Positions 48,951-57,654 of a stretch of 64,000 nt of DNA are shown piece by piece. The notes below the pieces were generated by a model. That model did no database searches. It was not told where the DNA came from and saw nothing but the letters and a program-made list of their open reading frames with translations. The translations under genes were made by a program, and so were the position numbers. Numbering within the stretch: the first letter of the stretch is position 1; each line of letters starts with the position of its first letter. The stretch lies in the NCBI GenBank assembly GCA_033763935.1, contig JANRJO010000037.1, positions 31,545 through 95,544 on the forward strand, in the 5' to 3' direction. The stretch is from DALYJJ01 sp033763935 (lineage in GTDB: Bacteria > Acidobacteriota > Terriglobia > Bryobacterales > Bryobacteraceae).

Positions 48951-50856
48951 GGAGATCTACTCCGCGTCGGCAGCTGCGGGCGCGCGCCCGGAGACGCTGC
49001 TCACGATCTCGCAATGGGCCGACAAATACCGCACGCTGTCGCAGCGCGCTTCCGCCGAGCCAGGACCGTGGCGAACGGATCGGTCGCCGTACCTGCGCGA
49101 GATCATGGACTGCCTCTCGCCGTCGTCACCGATCGAACGCACAGTCTTCATGGCCGGCGCGCAGATTGGAAAGACGGAGAGTGGCAACAACTGGATCGGC
49201 TACGTGATCCACCAGGCACCCGGACCGATGATGGCGGTGCAGCCGACCGTCGAGATGGCAAAGCGCAACTCGAAGCAGCGCATCGATCCGCTGATCGAGG
49301 AGTCGGAGGTGCTGCGGAACCTGGTCCGCGAGCCGCGCTCGCGCGACTCCGGCAACACGGTTCTCTCCAAGGAATTTCCGGGCGGCGTGCTGGTGATGAC
49401 CGGCGCGAACAGCGCCGTCGGCCTCCGGTCGATGGCGGCGCGCTATCTGTTTCTGGACGAGGTCGACGCGTATCCCGGAGACGTGGAGGGTGAAGGCGAT
49501 CCTGTCAACCTTGCGATGGCGCGCACACGCACCTTCGCGCGGCGCAAGGTGCTGATGGTCTCGACGCCGAAGATCACCGGAATGAGCCGGATCGAGGCGG
49601 CTTACGAGGAGAGCGATCAGCGGAAGTTCTGGGTGCCGTGCCCGACCTGCCGCGAATACCAGGTTCTCAAGTTCCCGCAGTTGCGCTGGCCCAAGGGCAA
49701 GCCGGAGTTGGCCGTCTATGTCTGTGAGCACTGCAACCAGGAAATTCAGAACCATCAAAAGCAGTGGCTTCTAGCGCGTGGCCAGTGGCGCGCGGGCGCG
49801 GTCGGCGATGGCAGGACGGCGGGCTTCCACCTGTCCAGCATGTACTCGCCGGTCGGGTGGCTCTCGTGGGGCGATGCCGCGAAGCAGTTCGAGCAGGCGC
49901 AGAAGAATTCGTCGTTGCTACAGGTCTTCGTCAACACGGTGCTGGGCGAAACGTGGACCCAGTTGGGCGAGGCTCCCGATTGGCAGAAGCTCTACGACCG
50001 GCGCGAGGACTACAAGACCGGCATCGTGCCGCGCGGCGGTTTGTTCGTAACGGCGGGGGCCGACGTTCAGAAGGACCGCATCGAGGTCGAGATCGTCGCT
50101 TGGGGACGGGGGAAGGAATCGTGGTCGGTGGATTACCGGGTGTTTGAAGGCGACACTTCGCGGCCGCCGGTGTGGGAGAAACTCACCGCGCTTCTGAACG
50201 AGACATTCACCACCGCGAGCGGCTTGGAGATGCCGGTTGCGCAGCTCGCCGTTGACTCCGGCTTCGCCGCCACGGAAGTCTACCAATGGGCGCGACGGCA
50301 AGGCGGGAGAGTGGTCGTAATCAAGGGCGACTCCCGCGCACCCGCGCTGTTGGGCCCGGCGGCCCCGGTGGAAGTCGGTCCACTCGGGAAGAGAATCAAG
50401 CGCGGCGTGCGAGTCTGGCCGGTGAACTCGGGCATGGCGAAGGAGGAGTTGTACCGGTGGCTGCGTCTTGATCGGCCCACGGACGAGGACCTCGAGAAGG
50501 GCGCGCCGTACCCGCCAGGCTACTGCCACTTCCCGCGATACAGCGACGAGTATTTCAAGCAGATCACCGCCGAGCAACTGGTCACCAAGATCGTCAAGGG
50601 CTACCGGCGGCATCAGTGGCAGAAGATGCGCGAGCGGAACGAAGCTCTGGACTGTCGTGTCTACGCGCGCGCGGCGGCAAGCAGGATCGGGCTGGATCGA
50701 TACCAGGAAAAGAACTGGCGGGCGATTGAGGAGCGCTTGGGCGTTCCTAAGACGCCGGACACGCCTCCGGCAGCACCGGCTCCGGCCGCGCCAGCGGGAT
50801 CGCGCCCACAACCGCGCCCAGCAAGGCGTCGGACGTGGGGCCGCTTTTCGGTGTGA
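48925..50856 (+). CDS. phage terminase large subunit, lambda gpA type
   Basis: The 643-residue motor protein has a divergent Walker A (FMAGAQIGKTESGNNW), a Walker B (YLFLDEVDAYPGD), a CPTCREY...CEHCNQ zinc-like pair near 240-275, and a C-terminal nuclease domain (GADVQKDRIEVEIVAWG and AVDSGFAATEVYQWAR carry the acidic residues). It cuts and pumps DNA into the procapsid with the Nu1-like subunit. The gpA type predicts cohesive-end packaging. A Pro/Ala tail ends the protein. GGAAGG lies six bases before ATG 48925. Confidence 0.96.
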   Translation: MNLQTPTTEEIYSASAAAGARPETLLTISQWADKYRTLSQRASAEPGPWRTDRSPYLREIMDCLSPSSPIERTVFMAGAQIGKTESGNNWIGYVIHQAPGPMMAVQPTVEMAKRNSKQRIDPLIEESEVLRNLVREPRSRDSGNTVLSKEFPGGVLVMTGANSAVGLRSMAARYLFLDEVDAYPGDVEGEGDPVNLAMARTRTFARRKVLMVSTPKITGMSRIEAAYEESDQRKFWVPCPTCREYQVLKFPQLRWPKGKPELAVYVCEHCNQEIQNHQKQWLLARGQWRAGAVGDGRTAGFHLSSMYSPVGWLSWGDAAKQFEQAQKNSSLLQVFVNTVLGETWTQLGEAPDWQKLYDRREDYKTGIVPRGGLFVTAGADVQKDRIEVEIVAWGRGKESWSVDYRVFEGDTSRPPVWEKLTALLNETFTTASGLEMPVAQLAVDSGFAATEVYQWARRQGGRVVVIKGDSRAPALLGPAAPVEVGPLGKRIKRGVRVWPVNSGMAKEELYRWLRLDRPTDEDLEKGAPYPPGYCHFPRYSDEYFKQITAEQLVTKIVKGYRRHQWQKMRERNEALDCRVYARAAASRIGLDRYQEKNWRAIEERLGVPKTPDTPPAAPAPAAPAGSRPQPRPARRRTWGRFSV

Positions 50857-50870
50857 CAGAGAGCAAAACC

Positions 50871-51074
50871 ATGGCATACACGCAAGGCCACTTAGATGCG
50901 TTGCAGGAAGCTTTGGCCTCCGGCACGTTGACGGTCACATTCGAAGGACGGAGCATAACCTACCGGTCCGTTCAGGAATTGCAGCGGGCGATCGCGGTCG
51001 TGCAAAGCTCGCTGAACCAGCAGTCGGGCAAGCGCGTGCGGCAGTACCAACTCTCAGGGAGCAAGGGCTTCTAA
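50871..51074 (+). CDS. gpW-like head-tail joining protein
   Basis: This 67-residue protein (YTQGHLDALQEALASGTLTV, TYRSVQELQRAIAVVQSSL) has the helix-hairpin-helix pattern and the position of lambda gpW, between terminase and portal. It would fill the portal channel after DNA packaging. It starts 14 bp after the terminase stop and is followed after three bases by the portal gene. Confidence 0.85.
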   Translation: MAYTQGHLDALQEALASGTLTVTFEGRSITYRSVQELQRAIAVVQSSLNQQSGKRVRQYQLSGSKGF

Positions 51075-51077
51075 CCG

Positions 51078-52667
51078 GTGTTCAGCTTGAGTTCATTTCT
51101 GACCCGCTTCAAGCGGGGCGAGACAGGTGCGCCAGCGCAACCGCCCGCGCGGCGCGCCAGCGGTTCGCCATACGAAGGCGCGACGTCTGGACGGCGGCTC
51201 GGCAACTGGGTCACAACCCGCGACGCCATCAACTCGGTCTGGTATCAGAGCGCGGATCAGTTGGTGGCGCGGTCGCGCGACATCGTCCGTAAGGATGGCT
51301 GGGCGTCGAAGGCGGTGGACGAGTGGGTGTGCAACGCCATTGGAACTGGGATCAAGCCGCAGTCACTGCACCCCACGGTCGAGATCAAGGAGAAGCTACA
51401 GAATCTCTGGACGGTCTGGGCGAGTGAGGCGGATGCGACGGGCCTGACCGATATCTATGGACTTCAGGCGCTCGGGTTCCGGTCGATGGTCGAAGGCGGC
51501 GAGTGCTTCGTCCGCATGCACTTCCGCGATCCACGCGAAGGCCTGGCCGTTCCACTGCAACTCCAGTTGATCGAAGCGGAGCAGTTGCCGTTCTATCTTG
51601 CGAAGCCGACTCCCAATACGCCGCAAGGCAACCTAGTGCGCGCATCGATCGAGTTCGATCCGTCCGGACGCCGCACCGCCTACTACTTCTACAAGGAGCA
51701 TCCGGGCGAGCGGATCTTCTTTCCGACCGGAATGGACCTGATGCGCGTTCCCGCCGCGGAAGTCATGCATCTGTTCCGGGCGCTTCGTCCCGGCCAACTG
51801 CGCGGCGTGCCGTGGATGGCGAACGCGCTCGTGCGCCTGTGGGAACTGGACCAATACGACGACGCGGAACTGCTGAGGAAGAAGTTCGCCGCGATGATGA
51901 TGGGATTCATCACGCGGCAGAATCCCGACGACGCGTTCTTCCCGAACGCGACACCTCAGGAGACGACCGGCGCGGGTGGCGTTGCCGGATCCGGTGACCC
52001 GGGCGTCGCCGTGGCTCAGCTCGAGGCCGGCACCATGCAGGAGCTGGAGCCTGGCGAGGACGTGAAGTTCAACGAACCCGCCGACGTGGGCGGCAACTAC
52101 GAATCGTTCGAGCGCATCCAGTTGCTCCGGATCGCAGCGGGCCTGGGCCTGCCATACGACATGCTCACCGGCGATCTGTCGAAGACCAGCTACTCGTCGA
52201 TCCGCGCGGGCATCCTCTCGTTCCGCAGGCTGTGCGAGCAGATCCAGTACGGCTGCTTCATCTTTCAATTCTGTCGCCCGACGTGGCGGGCGTTCGTTGA
52301 GCAGGCGGTGCTAGCCGGAAAGCTCGACGCGCGCGACTACCAGAAGAACCGCGACGACTACCTGGCGGTCGAGTGGCACACACCGAAATGGGCTTGGGTC
52401 GATCCCGAAAAAGATGTCAAGGCCGAGATCATTGCCATCCGGTCGGGCCTGAAGGCCCGCAGCATGTCCATCAACGAGATGGGCATGGACGAAGAGGAAG
52501 TCGATCGCCAGATCGCCCGCGACAACGAGCGTGCCGACTCGCTCGGCTTGGTGCTCGACTCCGATCCCCGGAAGACCGATGCGCGAGGTTCCGCAGCCTC
52601 CGCACCGCCGCCAGGCGAAGGCGACGGCGGGACGAACGAAGGCGACACGAAGGAGCCAGCGAAATGA
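51078..52667 (+). CDS. phage portal protein, lambda gpB family
   Basis: The 529-residue protein forms the dodecameric DNA channel at one capsid vertex. It has NSVWYQSADQLVARSRDIVR, DGWASKAVDEWVCNAIGTGI, GGECFVRMHFRD and LFRALRPGQLRGVPWMANAL, all recognisable for the lambda portal family. The C-terminus is a Gly/Asp/Glu-rich tail (PPPGEGDGGTNEGDTKEP). The start is GTG at 51078. Its TGA overlaps the ATG of the protease gene (ATGA, 52664-52667). Confidence 0.95.
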   Translation: MFSLSSFLTRFKRGETGAPAQPPARRASGSPYEGATSGRRLGNWVTTRDAINSVWYQSADQLVARSRDIVRKDGWASKAVDEWVCNAIGTGIKPQSLHPTVEIKEKLQNLWTVWASEADATGLTDIYGLQALGFRSMVEGGECFVRMHFRDPREGLAVPLQLQLIEAEQLPFYLAKPTPNTPQGNLVRASIEFDPSGRRTAYYFYKEHPGERIFFPTGMDLMRVPAAEVMHLFRALRPGQLRGVPWMANALVRLWELDQYDDAELLRKKFAAMMMGFITRQNPDDAFFPNATPQETTGAGGVAGSGDPGVAVAQLEAGTMQELEPGEDVKFNEPADVGGNYESFERIQLLRIAAGLGLPYDMLTGDLSKTSYSSIRAGILSFRRLCEQIQYGCFIFQFCRPTWRAFVEQAVLAGKLDARDYQKNRDDYLAVEWHTPKWAWVDPEKDVKAEIIAIRSGLKARSMSINEMGMDEEEVDRQIARDNERADSLGLVLDSDPRKTDARGSAASAPPPGEGDGGTNEGDTKEPAK

Positions 52668-54100
52668 AAGCGAACTACCTCCCGCATCTCGCGGGCCGAG
52701 TCTTCGGCGTTCCGCTGCTGATTCAGCCGCAGAAGCTGAGCGTCATTCTGCAGGCCATTGGTCCGCGTCTGGGACTTCCGGCGGGAGAGATCGAGGTGCA
52801 GGGTTTGGGCATGCCGGTGGTGGCGCGGATGCCCATGGAAGAGGATGATCCCGACGAGATGGACGATGCGTCGCGGGGCCAGAAGCCATATCTGGTAACG
52901 CCCGAGGGAATCGCGGTGATCGGCGTCTCCGGAACGCTCGTGAAGAAGGCCAGTTGGCTCGATGCCGTGTCCGGGCTTCAATCCTACGAGAGCATCCGCG
53001 CGGACTTTCAGGACGCCGTCAGCGACCCGCGCATTCAAGGCATCCTGCTCGATGTGGATTCGCCGGGCGGTGAGGTTGGCGGGCTGTTCGACCTCGCGGA
53101 CGAAATCTACAACGCGCGCACGGAGAAACCATGCTTCGCCATCGCGGACGACGATGCGTTTTCAGCGGCCTATGCGATCGCCAGCAGCGCGCAGCGCCTC
53201 TTCGTGACCCGCACTGGCGGCGTTGGCAGCGTCGGCGTGATCGCGCTGCACATGGACCAGTCCGGTTTCGATGAAAAGGCCGGCAGGAAGTACACCGCGA
53301 TCTACGCGGGCGCCAGGAAGAACGATTTCAACCCTCATGAATCCCTATCCGCTCCGGCCAAGGACGAACTGCAAGCCGAGATCGATCGGCTCTACGACAT
53401 GTTCGTGGGCACGGTCGCGCGCAACCGCGAGATGAAGCCTACGCTCGTGCGGAACACGGAGGCGGGCCTCTACTACGCGGAGAAGGCAGTCAGTGCCGGT
53501 CTCGCGGACCAGGTCGGAACTTTTGACGACGCGCTCAATGCCGTACTCGAAGCGGTGACGGCGCGCAAACAAGCTCGCGTGGCGGCGTCTGCCGCAACGC
53601 AGATCCCCAACAAGGAGATGGATATGAGTACAGCACCCGAAACGAAGGCAGACGCCGCTCAGACCACGACCGCGGCTGCCCCTGAAGTTAAACCCCCGGA
53701 AGCTCCCGCTTCCACACCCGCAGCGCCTGAAGCTCCGGCACTGGACGCCGCCGCCATCGAAACCCGGTTACGCGCCGAGTACGAAGAGATCGCGGCGCTC
53801 TGCTCTCTCGCTAGCCGTCCCGAGTTGGCCGCGGAAATGATCGCCAGCAAGCGAACGGTGGCACAGGTTCGCGAACACCTGCTCTCGCTCAAGGCGCAGG
53901 AGTCGCAACGCACGGCGGTGCAATCGCACGTGCAAGCGGGTCCCACGGGCGCGGAGGCGCAGTTGAATACCGCCGCGCAGCAACTCGCCGCCAGCCGCAA
54001 CATCCCGTTCGCCCAGGCGTATGTGGAGGCGATGAAGCTACACCCCGAGCTTTATCAGCAGTATCTCGCCGAGAAGTCGGCCACGGTGAGGCCGAACTAA
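52664..54100 (+). CDS. capsid maturation protease (S49/gpC type) with C-terminal scaffold region
   Basis: The 478-residue protein has an S49/SppA-like serine protease domain at about 75-300: GILLDVDSPGGEVGG, Ser167 in DDDAFSAAYAIASS, and Lys219 in YAGARKNDFNP as the Ser/Lys dyad. After residue 320 the sequence is a Pro/Ala-rich linker and then helices, as in a scaffold. An internal ATG (53624) with a perfect ribosome site lies at residue 321, so the C-terminal part is probably also made alone, like Nu3 inside gene C of lambda. A longer frame starting at 52373 lies inside the portal gene and is rejected. Confidence 0.93.
   Translation: MKANYLPHLAGRVFGVPLLIQPQKLSVILQAIGPRLGLPAGEIEVQGLGMPVVARMPMEEDDPDEMDDASRGQKPYLVTPEGIAVIGVSGTLVKKASWLDAVSGLQSYESIRADFQDAVSDPRIQGILLDVDSPGGEVGGLFDLADEIYNARTEKPCFAIADDDAFSAAYAIASSAQRLFVTRTGGVGSVGVIALHMDQSGFDEKAGRKYTAIYAGARKNDFNPHESLSAPAKDELQAEIDRLYDMFVGTVARNREMKPTLVRNTEAGLYYAEKAVSAGLADQVGTFDDALNAVLEAVTARKQARVAASAATQIPNKEMDMSTAPETKADAAQTTTAAAPEVKPPEAPASTPAAPEAPALDAAAIETRLRAEYEEIAALCSLASRPELAAEMIASKRTVAQVREHLLSLKAQESQRTAVQSHVQAGPTGAEAQLNTAAQQLAASRNIPFAQAYVEAMKLHPELYQQYLAEKSATVRPN
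53624..54100 (+). CDS. nested scaffold protein from an internal in-frame start
   Basis: AAGGAG (53612-53617) sits six bases before ATG 53624, within the protease gene and in the same frame. The product would be 158 residues: an acidic Pro/Ala/Thr-rich start (TKADAAQTTTAAAPEVKP), a helical region (AAAIETRLRAEYEEIAALCS, VAQVREHLLSLKAQE) and a short C-terminal end (PELYQQYLAEKSATVRPN). Lambda Nu3 is expressed in exactly this way and guides capsid assembly. Expression is predicted, not shown. Confidence 0.75.
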   Translation: MSTAPETKADAAQTTTAAAPEVKPPEAPASTPAAPEAPALDAAAIETRLRAEYEEIAALCSLASRPELAAEMIASKRTVAQVREHLLSLKAQESQRTAVQSHVQAGPTGAEAQLNTAAQQLAASRNIPFAQAYVEAMKLHPELYQQYLAEKSATVRPN

Positions 54101-54124
54101 CTCAGACCAAAGGAGCAATCAACC

Positions 54125-54487
54125 ATGGCTTTCGAAGTCAATATGCAAACGATTTCCGTCCCGGCCAGCACCGATCTCTCGACGAAGCAGTTCTTCTTCG
54201 GGTCGGTCAACTCGTCAGGGCAAGTGGCGGTGACGGGCGCGGCGGCTGCCGCCGACGGCGTCATCGCGAACAAGCCCGATGCTCAGGGCCGAGCCTGCGC
54301 CCTGGCCTCGGTCCCCGGCCAGGTGGCCCGCGTGCAGCTCGGCGGAACAGTGGCCAACGGCGCTCTGCTCGAAGCCGACGCCAACGGCAAGGCGGTCACG
54401 CAGTCCTCGGGCAAGATCCTTGCCAAGGCGCTCTCCGCGGGCGTCGCCAACGACATCATCCCGGCTCTGCTGATCCTCATGCGGTAG
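54125..54487 (+). CDS. head decoration protein, gpD/DUF2190-like
   Basis: A 120-residue, Ala/Gly/Val-rich beta protein (GSVNSSGQVAVTGAAAAADG, GRACALASVPGQVARVQLGG, ANGALLEADANGKAVTQSSG) located between scaffold and capsid. The repeated VxLGGTVxxGxxL pattern is that of the DUF2190/decoration family that sits on capsid three-fold sites. AAAGGAG precedes the ATG. Confidence 0.88.
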   Translation: MAFEVNMQTISVPASTDLSTKQFFFGSVNSSGQVAVTGAAAAADGVIANKPDAQGRACALASVPGQVARVQLGGTVANGALLEADANGKAVTQSSGKILAKALSAGVANDIIPALLILMR

Positions 54488-54520
54488 CGGGCAATTCAAA
54501 CAAAGGAGCAATGAACCAAC

Positions 54521-55510
54521 ATGTATACGCCGACTCCCGGTGACGTTCACGTCAATACGCCGCTGACCCAGATCAGCATTGCGTATCTTCAGAGCCAGGA
54601 CCAGTTCGTGGCCGCGCAGGTCTGCCCCGTCATTCCGGTGACCAAGCAGAGCGACCGCTACTACGTCTACAATCGCGGCGACTTCTTCCGCGACCAGATG
54701 CAACGCCGCGCGCCCGGCACTCCGGCCGCGAGCGTGGGCTCCCGCCTCGACAACACGCCGACCTACTTCGCCGACGTGTGGGCCGAAGCCAAGCCGATTC
54801 CCGACCAGTTGCGCGGCAACGCCGACGCGGTCCTCAACATGGACCGCGACGCGGTCGAGTTCCTCTCGCAGCAGGCTCTCATTCGGCGCGAGAAGATCTT
54901 CGCCGCCAGTTTATTCACTTCGGGCAAGTGGGGAACTGACGTCACGGGCGTGGCCTCCGGTCCCACCGCCGGCCAGTTCCTTCAGTGGAACGATCCGGCG
55001 TCGAACCCCATCGAGGACATCCGCGCGGGTAAGCTGGCCATTAAGCAGGCCACCGGGTACCCGGCCAACACGCTGGTGCTGTCGGAGCCGGTGTGGTTGA
55101 AGCTCGTGGATCACCCGGACCTTGTGGACCGCGTGAAGTACGGCCAGACGGCTGGCCGCCCCGCCACGGTGAGCCGCGAGGCGCTGGCCGCGATTCTCGA
55201 ACTCGACCGCATCCTGGTGATGGGTTCGATCGAGAACACGGCCGCTGAGGGTCAGACGGCCACGCACTCCTTCATCGGCGGCAAGAGCGCGCTGCTCTGC
55301 AACGTCGCGCCGAATCCCGGCTTGCTTACGCCGTCCGCCGCATACACGTTCGCGTGGACCGGCTATCTGGGCGCGGGCAACGAAGGCAACCGGATCAAGC
55401 GGTATCGGTGGGAGATCATCGCGAGCGACATCGTCGAGATCGAGATGGCCTTTGACACGAAGCTTGTCGCGCCCGAACTCGGGTACTTCTTCGTCACCGC
55501 GATCGCGTAG
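54521..55510 (+). CDS. major capsid protein, lambda gpE family
   Basis: The 329-residue protein matches the gpE-like HK97-fold capsid group: VNTPLTQISIAYLQ, RDAVEFLSQQALIRREKIFA, NTLVLSEPVWLKLVDHPDLV and EALAAILELDRILV. Hundreds of copies would form the shell. The gene is 33 bp after the decoration gene with AAAGGAG upstream of ATG, as for a highly expressed product. Confidence 0.94.
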   Translation: MYTPTPGDVHVNTPLTQISIAYLQSQDQFVAAQVCPVIPVTKQSDRYYVYNRGDFFRDQMQRRAPGTPAASVGSRLDNTPTYFADVWAEAKPIPDQLRGNADAVLNMDRDAVEFLSQQALIRREKIFAASLFTSGKWGTDVTGVASGPTAGQFLQWNDPASNPIEDIRAGKLAIKQATGYPANTLVLSEPVWLKLVDHPDLVDRVKYGQTAGRPATVSREALAAILELDRILVMGSIENTAAEGQTATHSFIGGKSALLCNVAPNPGLLTPSAAYTFAWTGYLGAGNEGNRIKRYRWEIIASDIVEIEMAFDTKLVAPELGYFFVTAIA

Positions 55511-55523
55511 GAGGGAGGGCGAT

Positions 55524-55790
55524 ATGGCTTACCGATCCTTGCCGAAGTTCGATCCTTCGGCCCGATTCCTCGTCACCGCGCGCCTGCCGGTGCTCAATGG
55601 CGTCCCCATGAAGCCGGGGGAGACGATGCCGCCTCCTCCGGCCGAACCTGGGCTGGCGCGCGTGTATGTGCGACTGCTGCGGCAGTTGTACGAACTGCGG
55701 AAGATCACGATGGTCGAGCCTTCCGCCAATCTTCACAGCAAACAACGGAAGGAGAAGACCACGCATGGGCGCGCAAAAGTTCAAGGGTAA
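55524..55790 (+). CDS. small phage structural-region protein (88 residues)
   Basis: ATG 55524, with GGGAGGG nine bases upstream, opens an 88-residue basic frame (PKFDPSARFLVTARLPVLNG, then LARVYVRLLRQLYELRKITM). No family is recognised. Position after the capsid gene corresponds to lambda gpFI, a DNA-packaging accessory, but no sequence link is claimed. It overlaps the next gene by 26 bp. Confidence 0.72.
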   Translation: MAYRSLPKFDPSARFLVTARLPVLNGVPMKPGETMPPPPAEPGLARVYVRLLRQLYELRKITMVEPSANLHSKQRKEKTTHGRAKVQG

Positions 55791-56250
55791 GGTCGTCATC
55801 CCCGAGCTTGGACAGGGCGGCGGTGCCGACCTGAAATATTCCGACGTTCTGATCTCGAATGCGGAGTTGAAGGCGCTCCGGGCGACGCCGAAGACACTGG
55901 TTGCCGCGCCCGGCACGGGCAAGGTGCTGGAGTTTCTCTCGGGAGTGCTGGTGCTGGGTGCCGGAACCAACGTCCTCACAGAGGCGACGGCGAATCTGGC
56001 GGTGAAGTATCAGAACGGAGCAGGCGTGCAGGTCTCGCAGACCGTGGAGATGACCGGGTTCATCGATCAGGCTACGCATCAGGTCACCTACGCGCTTCCG
56101 AAGCTCGATCCGATCACCGCGCGAACCGCCTGCGAGAACCAGCCCCTCGTGCTGCACAACCTCGGTGCGGGCGAGTTCGGCGGCAACGCCGCGAACGATG
56201 CGACGCTACGGGTGAAGGTGGCCTACCGTGTCCACACCTTCGGCTTCTAG
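55765..56250 (+). CDS. phage structural protein of unknown type (161 residues)
   Basis: The 161-residue product is beta-rich with Gly/Ala/Thr-rich runs (KGKVVIPELGQGGGADLKYS, FLSGVLVLGAGTNVLTEATA, GFIDQATHQVTYALPKLDPI). This looks like a capsid-surface or neck protein and its neighbours are all head or joining genes. The exact role is not recognised. Confidence 0.75.
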   Translation: MGAQKFKGKVVIPELGQGGGADLKYSDVLISNAELKALRATPKTLVAAPGTGKVLEFLSGVLVLGAGTNVLTEATANLAVKYQNGAGVQVSQTVEMTGFIDQATHQVTYALPKLDPITARTACENQPLVLHNLGAGEFGGNAANDATLRVKVAYRVHTFGF

Positions 56251-56270
56251 CCGGAGGCCCGGAGCGATAC

Positions 56271-56567
56271 ATGGCATCTACTCCATTCGCTGCCCTCAAC
56301 CGGACGTGCGTCAAGTCGTTCGGTGAGCCGATCACCTACCAGCCAGCCACCGGTACTGCGTTCTCAGTTACAGGCATCTTGCAGAAGGATTCGGACGAAG
56401 AGCGACACCAGGACGCGGTGTACGCGCGCCTGTTCGTCAACCTCGCGGACTTCGCGACGCCGCCAGTTCAGGGAGACGAGGCAACTGTGGATGGCAAGAC
56501 CTACAAAGTGTTCGAGGTCCTGACCGACCCGACGTTCGGCGCGTGGCTCGCTCTCCGCGAATCGTAA
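56271..56567 (+). CDS. head-tail attachment protein, gpFII-like
   Basis: The 98-residue protein (TCVKSFGEPITYQPATGTAF, GDEATVDGKTYKVFEVLTDP) shows the small beta-barrel pattern of the phage head-tail joining group that includes lambda gpFII, which bridges portal/gpW to the tail. Position between head genes and tail completion genes supports this. Confidence 0.8.
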   Translation: MASTPFAALNRTCVKSFGEPITYQPATGTAFSVTGILQKDSDEERHQDAVYARLFVNLADFATPPVQGDEATVDGKTYKVFEVLTDPTFGAWLALRES

Positions 56568-56574
56568 CGGTCCT

Positions 56575-57030
56575 ATGGCTTCGGTACGCATTTATCAGAA
56601 GAAGCAGATTCGGCTCGACCGGCTGAACGTCAAGCAGCACCAGATGTTCAAGATCGGCAATGTCGGCGCGGCGGCGGTGAAGAACCGTCTGGGCGCGGCG
56701 CTTGGGCCCGACGACTCGCCGGCCAAACCGCTCACGAAACGGTACGCGATCCGGAAGACGCGGCTCGGCAAGGGCAACCGGCGCAATCTCACGCTGACCG
56801 GCGACATGCTCCGCAACTTCCAGGTCCGGACGGTGAGTGAGAACAAGGCGAAGGCCAGCAACTCGACCCGCAAGGACCGGGTCAAGGCCTGGATCAACCA
56901 GAAGATCGAGCCGTGGATCGTGTTCTCGCCCAAGAACAAAGTGGCGGTGCTCGATGCAGCCAAGCGCGTCCTGAATGAAATCGTTCCGCGGCTCGCCGTC
57001 GAGCGCGCGCTCGGAGGTAAGCAACAGTGA
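56575..57030 (+). CDS. tail completion/minor tail protein, gpZ-like position
   Basis: The 151-residue, very basic protein (YQKKQIRLDRLNVKQHQMFK, RYAIRKTRLGKGNRRNLTLT) lies where lambda gene Z lies. Length and the basic N-half agree with tail-completion proteins of the gpZ or HK97 gp10 kinds. The homology is not strong enough to choose between them. Its TGA overlaps the GTG start of the next gene. Confidence 0.72.
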   Translation: MASVRIYQKKQIRLDRLNVKQHQMFKIGNVGAAAVKNRLGAALGPDDSPAKPLTKRYAIRKTRLGKGNRRNLTLTGDMLRNFQVRTVSENKAKASNSTRKDRVKAWINQKIEPWIVFSPKNKVAVLDAAKRVLNEIVPRLAVERALGGKQQ

Positions 57031-57500
57031 TCGATCCTTCCATCCTTGTCAGCTCGTTCGTGGCGATGCTGAAGGACGTCCCAGACCTTGTCGCGGAGAT
57101 GGACGGCGACCCGGAACGCATTTATGCGTACCACGACCAGTATCCGAAGCGGTCGAGTCTCGCGATGGCGATTCATACGATGCCCGCGCCGGGGATCATG
57201 GCCGTCTGGCAGGGCACGAGTCCTGGGGCATTCGGCGGCGTCGATGTGTGGAAGCACCAGGTGACTCTCTACCTTCGCGCGCGGGAGACGTTTGACGGCG
57301 ACCCGCCGACTGCCTACTACCGGCTGTTCCGGCTAATCACCAAGGGCGTCCCGGCGGCGGCCGGAATGCCGATGTCCAACGCAACCGTCCATCCCTCTTG
57401 CTACCCCATGGACCTGCCGCTCATCCAGCGTCAGACCGATGCGGAGGGATTGGACTACTTCGAGGTTCCCATCACGTTCACGGAGATTGGCGATGACTAA
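57027..57500 (+). CDS. tail terminator-like protein, gpU position
   Basis: The 157-residue protein (SILVSSFVAMLKDVPDLVAE, DVWKHQVTLYLRARETFDGD) has the alpha/beta pattern of tail terminators, which cap the tail tube and connect it to the head. It starts with GTG at 57027 overlapping the previous stop. Confidence 0.7.
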   Translation: MIDPSILVSSFVAMLKDVPDLVAEMDGDPERIYAYHDQYPKRSSLAMAIHTMPAPGIMAVWQGTSPGAFGGVDVWKHQVTLYLRARETFDGDPPTAYYRLFRLITKGVPAAAGMPMSNATVHPSCYPMDLPLIQRQTDAEGLDYFEVPITFTEIGDD

Positions 57501-57654
57501 AGACCGCGTGTTCATGAAACCGCCCTTCGGCCTAGGCGAACCGAAGGAAGTCGATGCAACGCCCGATGTCCTGGTGCCGCTGATGCTCGCCGGGTGGAGC
57601 CAGTGCGAGCCGCCAAAACGCACCGAGGAGGTGACGAAGAATGTCCACGACTAG
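57493..57654 (+). CDS. 53-residue tail-region protein
   Basis: A short frame starts at ATG 57493, overlapping the previous stop by eight bases, and runs to 57654, overlapping the tail tube start by 14 bases (VFMKPPFGLGEPKEVDATPD, then PLMLAGWSQCEPP). Tight overlap on both sides supports a coupled gene. The function is unknown. Confidence 0.62.
   Translation: MTKDRVFMKPPFGLGEPKEVDATPDVLVPLMLAGWSQCEPPKRTEEVTKNVHD

Noticed and set aside
52373..52663. N-terminal extension of the protease gene
   Set aside because: Lies wholly inside the portal gene in another frame; ATG 52664 overlaps the portal stop by ATGA, the normal coupling.
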